From assembly GCA_040954595.2 (NCBI GenBank), contig CM082581.2, forward strand, positions 10,974,001 to 11,038,000: 64,000 nucleotides of DNA. Direction: 5' to 3'. The DNA comes from Balanoglossus misakiensis. Lineage: Eukaryota > Hemichordata. Within the stretch, counting starts at the first letter, position 1; each line of letters opens with the position of its first letter. Shown here in pieces: positions 37,501 to 48,290 of this stretch. A program made the translations under genes and the position numbers. A model generated the notes under the pieces. That model did not search any database and had not been told where the DNA came from. It was given only the letters and a program-made list of their open reading frames with translations.

Positions 37501-39769
37501 GGGAGTGACGCTTTCAGTATACAATTCTTCATTATTCGGAATAGCTTGCTTCGCACCCCGCATTTCGCGAGTACTTTTGCATGTCATTTGTGATATTTTT
37601 TCTTTAATTCAATGAAGTGGTCCAAAATTAATATCAAGCTGCGGATGGGAATAATGACTCTGGGTCGGATACTGTACTTCCCGGAAATTGTTGAGATACC
37701 GCCCACGACCAGCTTAACATATCTCTCATCTTTTTTTTTCTTTCTAAGTATCAATCGATCAGTACCGTGTGTCATCTCGACAAGGCCCCGGTCAACCTTG
37801 TCAGTCATCGTTCACAGAGATAAAAGAAGGGATGCAATAATTGGCGAGAATGTCGACTAACAATTGCGTGGGAGGGCGAAAAAGTTGGTCGTAATTCAAA
37901 TTAGATAAAACTCCTTATCGGAGTGACGAGTGTGATATGAGCATCTGCGTGTTCACATTATTTCCATGGCCGACTAAAATTGACGAATTGAGATTTTTAA
38001 TACAACTTCGAGACGTATAACAGACAATCGACCATTTAACTTTATGAATACTCTCCTTCATACGTACACCGTCTCTTAAAATACGCCAACCTCGCGTTTG
38101 CAAGTACGATCGCAGTTGATTTCAGCGGCAAATGTATGTTAAACAAGGTCAAAATTCAAAGTATGTCGAGCGAAACTTCAATAATAGTCACCCTCTTTAC
38201 TTGACATTTCTGTCAATTTCCTGTAGCTACGTGCATTTTGCAAGTTGATTAAATCATAAGCAAAACGCGCTTCTTGGTGACGTCAGTCTGTAGAAAGTAG
38301 GGCTATATTACAAACCTTTATGAAGACAGATTGCAAGGATAAACCTAGATTATTCATTCACTATGAAATGCACAGGAAAGAAAACAAACCCGTTGATATG
38401 TGTGAGAATTTCCGACACCTCAAGTTAGCTCAGACACGTGTTCTAAAGCCAATATCTTCATTTATTCATGACATTGTTACACACGCATGATTTGCTTAAT
38501 ATCAACGGTTGCATTGGACCAACTTTTCTCTGTGAATTCCGTCATACTCTTCAGATCACGTCCATGTAGGTTTGTCGGGAGGGGAATACCTTCTATTTGT
38601 TCAAGAATTTGCATTATGACCTTGCTTTTTCATTGGACCATTGGCAACTCAATACAACTCAGCATACCACCACAAAAAGAAAGCAAAAATCCTCGTAAGT
38701 TGGGGGAAAGTAAACGAAATTGTGCTGGTTTTTTAGCGTTGAGTCTCTCGTGTAGTTTGACATCTCATTATCAAATGTGGGCTTTTACAGGATATAAATG
38801 CGCGACTTGCCAGAGGGAAAACTGACAGAAACATATGGCGCGAACCATTACATCCTCTGCACTTTTGACCCCAACACCTCAGTGCATTTTTGTAAGGACA
38901 TTCATGCAATCGTCTCAGCGGTACTGCCCTCCACTCATGGAATCATTCATTTGGCATCATTTTTTTACATGAATTGAAATTGGGCCCGAGAACTTAGGGG
39001 GATTTAGTTTATGCATGGGTGCAGAATATACATGCTTGACCTTGTGGATCTATTCATACCTGATCAGTTTATGCTGGATCAGAACTCTGTCTCGGCTTCG
39101 GTAAGCAAATATTAAGACTAGATTTAGGTCGGCCTAAACTGCAATGCTTAGCCCTTAAGGCATGGGCAGATCGGCTGGATTACAGGACTTACGATGACTC
39201 AACGAGGCTTACGGTGATTTCGGAGGAGAGATTTGGAAACGGAGATTGGGGAGTGTTTGGGAAAAGGCTCATCGAGAAATGCCCGTAGTTACATGAAACC
39301 AATGTTGGACTATGAACAACACATAGCGGTGGTTGTGTATAACTTCTTGTTTTGCGCGTCACCCCCCCCCCCCCGCCCACAGTTTTCTGGTATTTTGATG
39401 TATTCTTCTCATGTCACATCTGCTGCTGAGCTGCAACAGAAGACTGTGCCATAACCATTATCTCCCCTAGAGAATTAATCGATTGGCCCAGATTCAATCT
39501 GAATCGCCATTACATCCGCGTTTTAGGGGTGACGTATGTTTCAAGGTAGTGACCGAAATTTATTGTGCAGACGTGGAATGTTTTGTGGCACTAGTTCTCC
39601 CTGTCGATGTCCCGTCGTCACACTTGAGTTTACAACCCAGGCATTAAACTTGACTGTACGATACCCTGAATTTTTGAGACATAGAAACACAAAGTGTAGT
39701 TTTCACCACATTAGTTTGCATCATTGAAAATGAAGTTTCTAATGAGGACACGGCATTCGTTTCTTACAG

Positions 39770-40732
39770 ATCCGTGGTTACTGGGGGATGGGTCACGTGT
39801 TATGTGTGTGCTATCTGACGCTGGACGTCATGTTGTGCACGGCTTCCATTCTACACCTATGTGCCATCGCTGTCAATCGATACCTAGCCGTCACGTTTCC
39901 GCTGCGCTACTCTCGCGACCGCGCCACATCACGCCAGCGTATCGTGGCAACCATCGTCCCGGTGTGGGTCGTCTCGGCGGCCATCGCCCTGCCGCTGTTC
40001 ATCAACGGGATGGCCGCGCCCAGCAATGTGATCCGGGAGGGCGGAATGGCGTGCGGCTTCTTCGACTACACGTTCGTGATCTACTCCTCCATGGGCTCCT
40101 TCTTCATCCCGCTGACGGTGATGATCGTGGTGGACATACGCTCCGTGAACTTGCTGCGGGGCAGGAAGCAGAACATCCGGGCAGTCATCCCCAACCTGAC
40201 GACCTTGCACGACTCCTACTCCGACACGCATTCCTCCGAAAAGGAAGACACCAGCGCCCTCAACTTGCGGAACGCCTCGCCCCGCCGCTCTGTCCGGCTG
40301 AGTTTGATGTCGACCGCCGGCGGCCGGCGAAGCCGCGGGAATTCCTACGGCGGCGTCAGCACCGAGCTGGTGTCCACGGAGCTTCATCGCTCGGCCGGTT
40401 CAAAGGAGAAAAGAGCCGCGAAAACTTTAGTGATTGTCTTCGTGTGCTTTGTCGCTCTCTGGCTGCCGTTCTTCTGCATCAACGTCACCATCGGGTTCTG
40501 CCCGCACTGCAACATTCCAAGCTCCGTGTTCCTCGTCTTCACCTGGTTGGGCTACGTGTCCTCGGGGATCAACCCGTGCATCTACACCATGTTCAATAAA
40601 GATTTCCGGCACTCCTTCTACCGGATCCTGACCTGCCACACTAAACGGAAAACGGCCAACAGCGCCAAATCCACAGAGTCGTCGGGAGCCTACTCCGCAA
40701 TGAGGCCGATCGCCAACAGCATCAGACCGTGA
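39770..40732 (+). CDS. D2-like biogenic-amine GPCR, exon 2 (TM3 to C-terminus)
   Basis: Residues 80-399 of the receptor. Visible are C91 and C174 for the conserved disulfide, the amine-binding D98 (3.32) in 'LTLDVMLCTAS', and TM5 with S185, S186 and S189 (5.42, 5.43, 5.46) that in D2 receptors meet the catechol. A loop 3 of about 90 residues is rich in Ser and Arg. TM6 has W310-L-P-F-F, then a short C323/C326 loop, 'TWLGYVSSGINP' and N347-P-x-x-Y351. C368 is a likely palmitoylation site. The TM5 and TM7 wording favours the dopamine D2/D3/D4 class; 'HLCAI', 'GYW' and 'FNKDFR' are shared with alpha2-adrenergic receptors, so ligand choice is not settled. The usual DRY is NRY (N115). The 31-residue tail after C368 is long for a D2-type receptor. 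Coupling to Gi is inferred from family. Confidence 0.92.
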   Translation: MRGYWGMGHVLCVCYLTLDVMLCTASILHLCAIAVNRYLAVTFPLRYSRDRATSRQRIVATIVPVWVVSAAIALPLFINGMAAPSNVIREGGMACGFFDYTFVIYSSMGSFFIPLTVMIVVDIRSVNLLRGRKQNIRAVIPNLTTLHDSYSDTHSSEKEDTSALNLRNASPRRSVRLSLMSTAGGRRSRGNSYGGVSTELVSTELHRSAGSKEKRAAKTLVIVFVCFVALWLPFFCINVTIGFCPHCNIPSSVFLVFTWLGYVSSGINPCIYTMFNKDFRHSFYRILTCHTKRKTANSAKSTESSGAYSAMRPIANSIRP

Positions 40733-41729
40733 TGCGTATACACGCCATGTCCTGTCATACAAACTTAGAGCACCGGCCTTTCAAGTCCCAGTAGAAACAT
40801 GATTCTTTTGAAACCGCACATCTTTTTGTGTGTTAAAACATTCAATTATGTGCATAAGCAGTCCACGTAAAATCCAATTATCCAGCTTAGAATTTCCTTG
40901 AATGTGCTGCGATGTGGGAATCATTGGAACGTGCAGATACCACTGCGGCACTGATTATACATCAATAGTCCTTCTTGCCGCCAAGGTGGTGGAAACCACA
41001 CCCGATACTAAACCAGTGGCTCTTTGCCTAACGCACTTTTCACAGTTTTATAGGGTGTAACAATCCTTCCATATCACATACAATGCCACACACGTATACA
41101 TAAACACACACAATAGTCGCATATATAATATGCACTTAGGTAACAAAATAACTACTCAACTCGCCGGGGTCTCTGTCTACCTTTCTCCTTCTCTTCTCTC
41201 TCTACATTTTTGTATGCTTTGAGGGCTGTCTGCGGGTTCAAAACAGCCATAAACCAGTACTTACATTTTATATTCATTAAATTTCTTAAACATGTGATTT
41301 CCATTGCAAAAATGGAAAATAGTACATATTCTATACCGTAGAAGACATTTTAAAACTGCAAATCACACATTTTGCATCAAATGCTTGGAAACTTGCAAAC
41401 CTGGCCTACACCGTCACATGTTGTCACAGTAGATGTACGAAGTCTATGAAACTTGAAGAAAATATGCAAAACAGTTCATCATGATCTAAATACTTGCCGG
41501 AATTAAGCACATCTGCTATGTTTTGTCATAGTTAGGTTATCGTAAATATCTAGAATTATAGCATACATGTATAGTATTCTCAACACAACAATTATTTTTT
41601 ATATAATAATTACTTGTCTTCCACTGGACATTGCAATTGGTTCGTCATCCAATGCTTGTTCACTAGAGAACAAATTTAAAACAAGCGTTATTGCAAATTA
41701 TGATCATTTTTGTCCTTGGGTGTAATGAA

Positions 41730-41735
41730 AATAAA
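41730..41735 (+). terminator. Candidate poly(A) signal AATAAA for the receptor
   Basis: The first canonical AATAAA found downstream of the receptor stop, about 1 kb beyond it. Which signal is used cannot be told from sequence; an ATTAAA at about 41276 is nearer. Confidence 0.3.
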
Positions 41736-43513
41736 GATTTGTTAAATTTACACTGGAGGACCGTGTTCAGGTTCTTTGTGGCTGGTCTATACGTGTCAGC
41801 CGAATCGAGACTGTCGCCGATAAACTTTTTTCTTTTGCCAAATAGCGGTGACAAGTGTATTTCCGATATTCACGAAACTCTTTTTAAGTCTACTCGTCGG
41901 CAGTGGTTGTTTTCCCACGGTCTGTACAAGAAAGTTTCCTATCTTATGTTTCCATTGATTTGGATTTCGTTTTAGCTCATTCTAGACACGACATCAAATT
42001 TTGCATCGGTATCAAGCGACGTTAGTGACAGCAATTTACTCTCTATTGAGTCGAAGCGCGAAAAGTTCACGTGACCCGTGCACGTTATGGTCGGAAAACC
42101 GACAGCTGTGAAGAAACGACTTTCAGAGCTTTGGCTGTTGACGGAAGTCCAGCATTGTCTCATACAAGACTTATTTATAACAAAAAACTCTAATGATGAA
42201 GTAATAATGTCAATCTCTGCAGCGATCGATATGTGTTAAATTTTTATGACGTGGTCTCCGAGGCGACGTAAGTGAGCGCGCGAAATCAAGATTGAAGACG
42301 GTATATTGCTTTAATACTTGTTGCTATGGTGACTGCAGCTTGTTGCCATGGGGAGGGTTTCTGTTAGAAAATATTGCGCCGAAACGTGCTGCATTTCTGG
42401 CGACCGACAATGAAGCGTCTATGGCGCTCATTTGAGTCTTTTAGGAATGTTGCCGACCCGTGCCTTGAAATTTGCTCTCATATCATTCATTAATATGTTG
42501 TAATAGTACAAATTGAGGGCATTGAATGGTATCCATCACGGACAAATTTGCGGTATTCTACTTTGATGTATATGGGGCGGGTTCAAATAAGCCTTCTTTT
42601 TAACTACTGCAACCGCTGGCAAAGTAATATTACTTTCAACACGTACGTGATTTCGAGCAAAACGTCAAAACATCGGCATCCAATAGGTCAAAATGAAATA
42701 TCACTTAAAAGTAGGGCAAAGCTTTCAAGACACCCGACAGTTTCGCTGAGAGGAATGAAATTAAGGATTGTGTGCTTGAAGTAAGAAATTGTCACTTCTC
42801 TCGCTCGATAAATCACATGAGTGTATTGACAATTTGCGTGGGAATTTCTGCCTTTGCCATCAGTTGCGAACAACTCACAATCAATGAAAATTAGTACAGC
42901 TCTAGAGGGGGAGTCGCTAGCTGTTGACGACAGTTTCCTTGTATATCTACAGTTATGCTGGAGCAGTCCAGTCAGGTGATAGTACGTCATCGTAACAGCC
43001 ATGCAGTTTACTCCTACCGGGAGAATGAGAGAAGAAGAAGGGGGAAAGAAAAAGAGATCGTGGCCATTTGCATTGACATTTCCGGTGTCCGTAATCGAAA
43101 ACGGTGAGTTATCCCACAGAAGTAGAAAAACGTATGCAAGCATTGAGAGGTGACAGTCGTTAACCTTGCTTTTTGCCACGGTTTGATTGCCCTGTTAAAA
43201 GACCGCACGTGAATATTGCTCTCCACTTTAAGTACTCACGTGCGGCGCATGCGTGTTCATATAACCTACAATCTGCACTTCGGTAGTAATTTTGTGCGTT
43301 TCGATTAATTTCGGGCGAAAATGTTTCAACACTACATTAAAAAGTCGACAAAACATCTGTTATCAAAGACCTAAATTGTCTGATTAAAGTCGGTCGACTT
43401 AATTTAATTCCATGCTCTAGTTTGCCCTCTGAGAAAATTGCGCATGACGTCAATGCTACCGGAACAGTCGGTGGGGATCACACTGTGCGTCGGTCAATGG
43501 AGTTCCGTCAAGT

Positions 43514-44269
43514 TTGCGAATTAATTGGTGGAGTTGGAGAAACGTCGAAAGATGGCGCTGCACCACATCAAAAACTGAAAGAAGCACCGCACTTGATTAC
43601 TCCATTACTTGCAAATTTGCCGCCGTACTATTGAAAGGCCTCTCCAACATTTCGAGGAGAATAGGCGAACCAGGGTACTACAAAGATGCATACAGGAATC
43701 TTAGTTCAGCAACAACTAGCGTTTATTTGAAGTATTTGAAGGGTAAAAAGAAACACTACTCAAGCTGGCAAGAAATTAATAGTCACCGCACTGTAAACCC
43801 GGCGTGTCAGTGGTCTGAGCCTTCTCACACGTATGAAACTCAAAATATTTGGATGTCTACGAGTTCAAATGATTCTAGGTATGACTGTATATGCCTAAAA
43901 GTCAATCCCAACAAAATTGGTTCGCCTCATATGAGTAGTAAAATCTATATCGAGGAAACAAGACATGGTTGATCATTGTATTTCAGTAAAATAAACAAGC
44001 AGTTCGGCCACATTCGTATAAAGTGTGCTTCTACCTATATTCTTGACTTAATCTTTTTATCAGCAAATCAAGTCAGATATGATATGATCAAATGGTTAGC
44101 TCATGGCAAATCGAGTGTATATCACAAATGGGCTTCTAGTTCTTCGCCACATTTTTCTAAGTATATGTATATACGAATACCCCGCTGGCAAAAATGTACC
44201 TATGTTGACGTGTATACCAAATCAACTAAACGATATAACGCTAACTGCCTTGCAAACCAACATATCTAA
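43514..44269 (+). pseudogene. Long open frame interrupted by one TGA (possible decayed gene)
   Basis: About 250 codons in one frame have a single stop (43970-43972). The first half has no early ATG; its first Met is in 'IWMSTSS'. Composition is rich in Lys, Ser, Tyr and Trp with no domain I recognise. It could be a relic of a coding exon or chance in AT-rich DNA. Confidence 0.2.
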
Positions 44270-44345
44270 TTAATTATGCAGCCCGTTCTCAGGTGTTTTG
44301 CACGTGTCACTTCGAACGACGAGTTCTTCGCGTGGATGACCCCTC

Positions 44346-47300
44346 TCACTCCTGTTTGTCGTCTTCCTTCGGTTGCTTCATTCTGGGCAGGACGTACTGG
44401 CCCGTCAACGCCACCACGGGAGCGCCAGATGGAATGCCCGGGTAGGGACCGGAGGAGCCGGCGATGTCGATGTGCGAGAATCGCAGTGGGTTCTCGGCAT
44501 CAAGGCCATGCTGTGATCGAGGAAAAAAAGGTATGAACGTAAATGAGACAACAGGTGTCAAATTGCATTGTAGGTCAGCAACATCTACCACTTGCCACCC
44601 ATGCACGCTATAATCACGAAAACGTACAGTTTTTTGATCTGGAGAAATTTTTCTCAAATTTTGATCAGGACATGAAGACAATGGAAAATTATGTCCATTT
44701 GGTCTAAAATTAAGGAAAACGTTAGAGAAAAATGGGTGAAAATGTTTAAATATTCCACCAACCGACAAAATGGCGTCTAAAGGGTTACGTAATCACTCAC
44801 TTTATCCAGACCGGACACCATGGCAAGGAAGGCGGCAGCATTCTGATGACCCCTGGGTTCTGATCCAGATGATTTCAGGCTGATCTGGATCATGTCTTCG
44901 TACTGTGTTGTTCCTTTGTTGTAATCGTAGTCCTAATAGCAGGAATTCAAATGTACACAGAAGTTAATATTCTGGGTATCTGAGTCTCAGACAAATGCAC
45001 CATTGGATTCCTCAATTATTTGAAACAAAAATTCATAGCGTTCATTAACCACAAGGTATATTCCACTTACTTCACGCCTGATAGTTGATACCTCAAATGG
45101 ATCAGCCAAGTCTGCCCCAGCTGTAACAATACAATGAAGTTTACATTTAAGAAAATGGCGTCGTTAACAGATCAGATGGGGAAATACCTGTCCGTGTCTC
45201 ATATAAAGGCAGTTGGGTGCCTTAACCAATTTTGAATGGTGGTCAATAGACTCTTTTGCTTCCTAAACTAACTTGAAACTTTTTCGTTGTTAATTAAATG
45301 CAAATCATATAATTTACGCGCACCACTTACCTTTCACCAAGCTTTGGGCATGCTTTGCGTTTCGAGCAGGACCGTTATCCATCACAACCTGAAAAAAGTC
45401 CAAATAGATTCCATCATAGGTAATTTACACCTGTAATATATGCATATCGATTTGACTATCACAAACAACTGTGTCTCCTCTTAATGTTCTGGAGTTCTTA
45501 CTGTGTTACTTACTGAATAACTTGTACCAACGGTGCGAAGGGCGTGTCCAGTCAGTGTGGCGATGGTGTAGATGTGTGGATTCACTTCAGACAGCGCCTA
45601 AAATCAATTACAAGATGTAGTCGTAGATTATCATCAGTGACATTATGACGTAGCTGATTGATTTTTGTGCTTATCGTTCGATTGGCAGCAATGTGGTCGT
45701 GTCAAGCAAGGCATTGCACGGCAGGTGGGCAAAACATGGAAAGTGAATGTTCGAAAGGAAATTTCACAGAGAGCTCCATACCCGTTCCTTCATCTTGCAC
45801 AGCGGGTCAGCCATGGCCATACGTCCCTCGGCATCGGTGTTACCAACCCTGACACGGGCGCCGGAACGAGCCTTGATGATCTCGTCAGGAACGTAGGCAT
45901 CTGTGAACAAAAGACGTCACACAGAAATCTGGCATCAGTGATCATCCCATGCTATTTCAGGGCATGTATTACCGGTGGGGTAGTATATAGACATAGGGTG
46001 GTGTGTTTTGTTTATCATATAGGGATTTCTTACCAGAGCCAACGCTGTTCCTCACCATGGTCATCACACCAGTAACTTTGATTTTAGGAGGTTTGAGAAC
46101 CGACAGAACTTGGAAGAATCCTGCCACGGCAGCTGCACCACACTTGTCCCTGAACGATATAACAACAGCAGAATGTGTGTGAAGTGGCTGCACCGGTATT
46201 TGTCGGTGGCATTATCAAGACTGTTAACTAAAGATGGACTTAGATCCATTTATGTGCAAGATTTTTTCCCTTTTTCTCTGTTGTGTTTGGAGCTGTCTGA
46301 GTGACCGAGCGCCCGCACACGATGGAATCTTTCAGTTGAACAATGTATTGGCTCACCTGTGCATACTGCGCATGGCTCCTGCAACTTTCACGTCGACACC
46401 ACCGGTATCCATGGTAACGCCCTATCGGGATTGGATATTTGAAATTATAAATATACATTGTAGTATGGTACTGCATTGTCATTTACCCCTAAACAATGAC
46501 ACACGTACTTTCTCTCCTAAAATACAACACACGTTAACGCGTTGTTTGTTTGTTGTTTACCCAAATGCTTTCGTACCTTTCCCACTAGCATCAACGTGAG
46601 GTCCGTTTCGCCCTCTCCGACGTACTCCAATTCGATCACGCACCCCTTGTGGCGGTCAACGTGTTTGGCGCATCTGTTCACAGCGGCGTGTAGTGGGTAG
46701 TCTTCTTCCAGAGTTTTTTCATCCGAAATCACTTTGACCTGACAAAATGGAGAGATGGCTATGAGCAGACGACTCCAAAGTTTCAACAATCAAGTTTCCA
46801 TTCAAGATTGTATAGCACCCCCGGCGGATGCATAACCTTTAATTGCTGTAATGTGAATCTTGAGCTTCGTGTCAATATGCATTCAGAAGTATTTTACCGA
46901 AGCTAGAGAACTTACGGAGACTCCAGAATTCGGGTCCTGGAATAGTCCGGTGACAAAGGTCGCCACATTGGGAGCCGCCATCCGTTCCGGATCTGAACCT
47001 CCGATGTCACGAGCAACTGATCTGGATTATAGATGAAAGTGCATACAAGTGGGGATGCAGTCAGTTTACTTTACACACATCCATTGTATTACTGAAAGAA
47101 TATATCGTGAGTCTTCTGATGACTATGTTGTGGCGATTGGCCAGACCTCCATTATCTATGGTTATTGTGGCGAAATTCGGGACAGGTGACTCTCTACTTT
47201 TAACGAGAAAATTGCATACCTCCCACTCTCCATTGCTTTGACCAGGTTCAGAAAGCGCTCATTTTTGCCTCTGTGCCAGATGCCAAGCTTGTCGATCTTC

Positions 47301-48290
47301 TTTGCCTTGTCAGGAGTGGCCTCTCTGGCTTCCAGTGGCTACAAAAAACACAGTCCAATTTCTTTAGTTATTATGCTCCCACAGGACTGATATTTCAGAA
47401 AAAAAATGATAGTCCTCGGAACGTTTCAATTCTTTGAAGTGTGTGAGATGGGCCAGGAAAATCGCTGATGGAGTATCGGTTGATATATGAACGGACAAAA
47501 AATGGGACCCGCATGGTCTAGACTTACCACATAGGCAGCGTGCACAGCACCGAGAACAGCCACCAACTGACTATTCTTGAAGGCATTGTTCTGGGGACAC
47601 ACAACCAATGGCGATTTGCAGCCTGCTTTCAGAGCTCTATAATAGAGGAAAATAAGGCTATGTGATGAAAATGTGCAATGGCCTTGGTCAAATTGTTGTC
47701 TTTTGACTTTCATTTCGAGAACCAATCATTTTAGTTTGATTGTTTTTACTTCAAGTTCATTTAACAGTAAAACTCCAATGACTTCCAAATGATGTAATTC
47801 AGTTATATCCCTCCTTCTAGCTGCCAATACCTCATCAAAGTGAAAATCACAATATCCCAGGCGCAATTACCTCTCCATGCCAGCATTTGCGGCGTCTGCA
47901 AACCGTCTGACGTCATCATAGTCTCTGTCCAGGGGCCCGGTTGGTGAGAACACCAGCCGTTGCTTGTTGAAAGGTTTCTCTGTCAGGATGGTAAACACCA
48001 CTTCCTTTTCCACGGAATCGTCAACCTGTGAAGAAAGAAAAACACGTGATAAGTTTGGCCAAACTTTACTTGATAACACCAGTGCCATTGACGTAAACAA
48101 GATAATAGGTGGAAGCCCCCCCCCCCCCGCTGAACATCAAATGACACGTACCTTCTTCAACTCTTCCAGGGGCGTCTTGAGGGCGCTCAGGGGATCTGGT
48201 AGATTGTCCACTTTATCGATGATGAGAATGATCCCATCAAAATCCTTGTCGTCACATTTTCTGGTAATTACGATATCATACAGCAACGCC
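44346..48290 (-). CDS. M17 leucyl-aminopeptidase-like protein, W07G4.4 type, copy A (5' exon not found)
   Basis: M17 peptidases are two-metal cytosolic exopeptidases that remove N-terminal residues from peptides. Fourteen exons, 5' to 3' on the minus strand: 48152-48290, 47871-48025, 47528-47636, 47220-47338, 46916-47021, 46577-46738, 46357-46421, 46034-46149, 45782-45900, 45514-45597, 45331-45388, 45071-45120, 44801-44932, 44346-44510. They give 525 codons beginning in phase 2, so at least one upstream exon is missing. Active-site motifs are present: 'GKGVTMDTGG' (Lys and Asp), 'VDVK' (Lys), 'MHRDKCGAAAV' (Asp) and 'GNTDAEGRMAM' (Asp, Glu, Arg). The C-terminal 'DIAGSSGPYPGIPSGAP' is typical of the C. 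elegans W07G4.4 branch rather than of LAP3 or NPEPL1. The acidic tail ending KEDDKQE is longer than in copy B. Met replaces the Tyr/Phe before the first metal Asp. It is a tandem paralogue of the gene at 52738-56819. Confidence 0.85.

Larger units (their letters stand above)
15771..39769 (+). other. 24-kb intron of the D2-like receptor
   Basis: The intron runs from gtaagt to ttcttacag, with phase 0 on both sides. No sense-strand coding exon for the receptor was found inside it: TM2 joins directly to the first extracellular loop and TM3. It holds a degenerate ~65-bp tandem repeat, two purine-rich tracts, a compound microsatellite, two CRE palindromes, three GCGCATGCGT palindromes and a few antisense open frames of doubtful status. 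The rest shows no structure I can name. Confidence 0.8.
40733..44345. other. 3' flank of the receptor and gap to the aminopeptidase pair
   Basis: This probably holds the receptor 3' UTR; an ATTAAA is near 41276 and an AATAAA at 41730. One TGACGTCA palindrome (43445-43452) and one GCGCATGCGT (43245-43254) occur close together near 43.3 kb. A long plus-strand frame lies at 43514-44269. No supported gene. Confidence 0.5.

Noticed and set aside
39929-40387. 152-codon frame antisense to receptor exon 2
   Set aside because: Shadow of the GC-rich receptor coding sequence; the other strand is clearly the gene.
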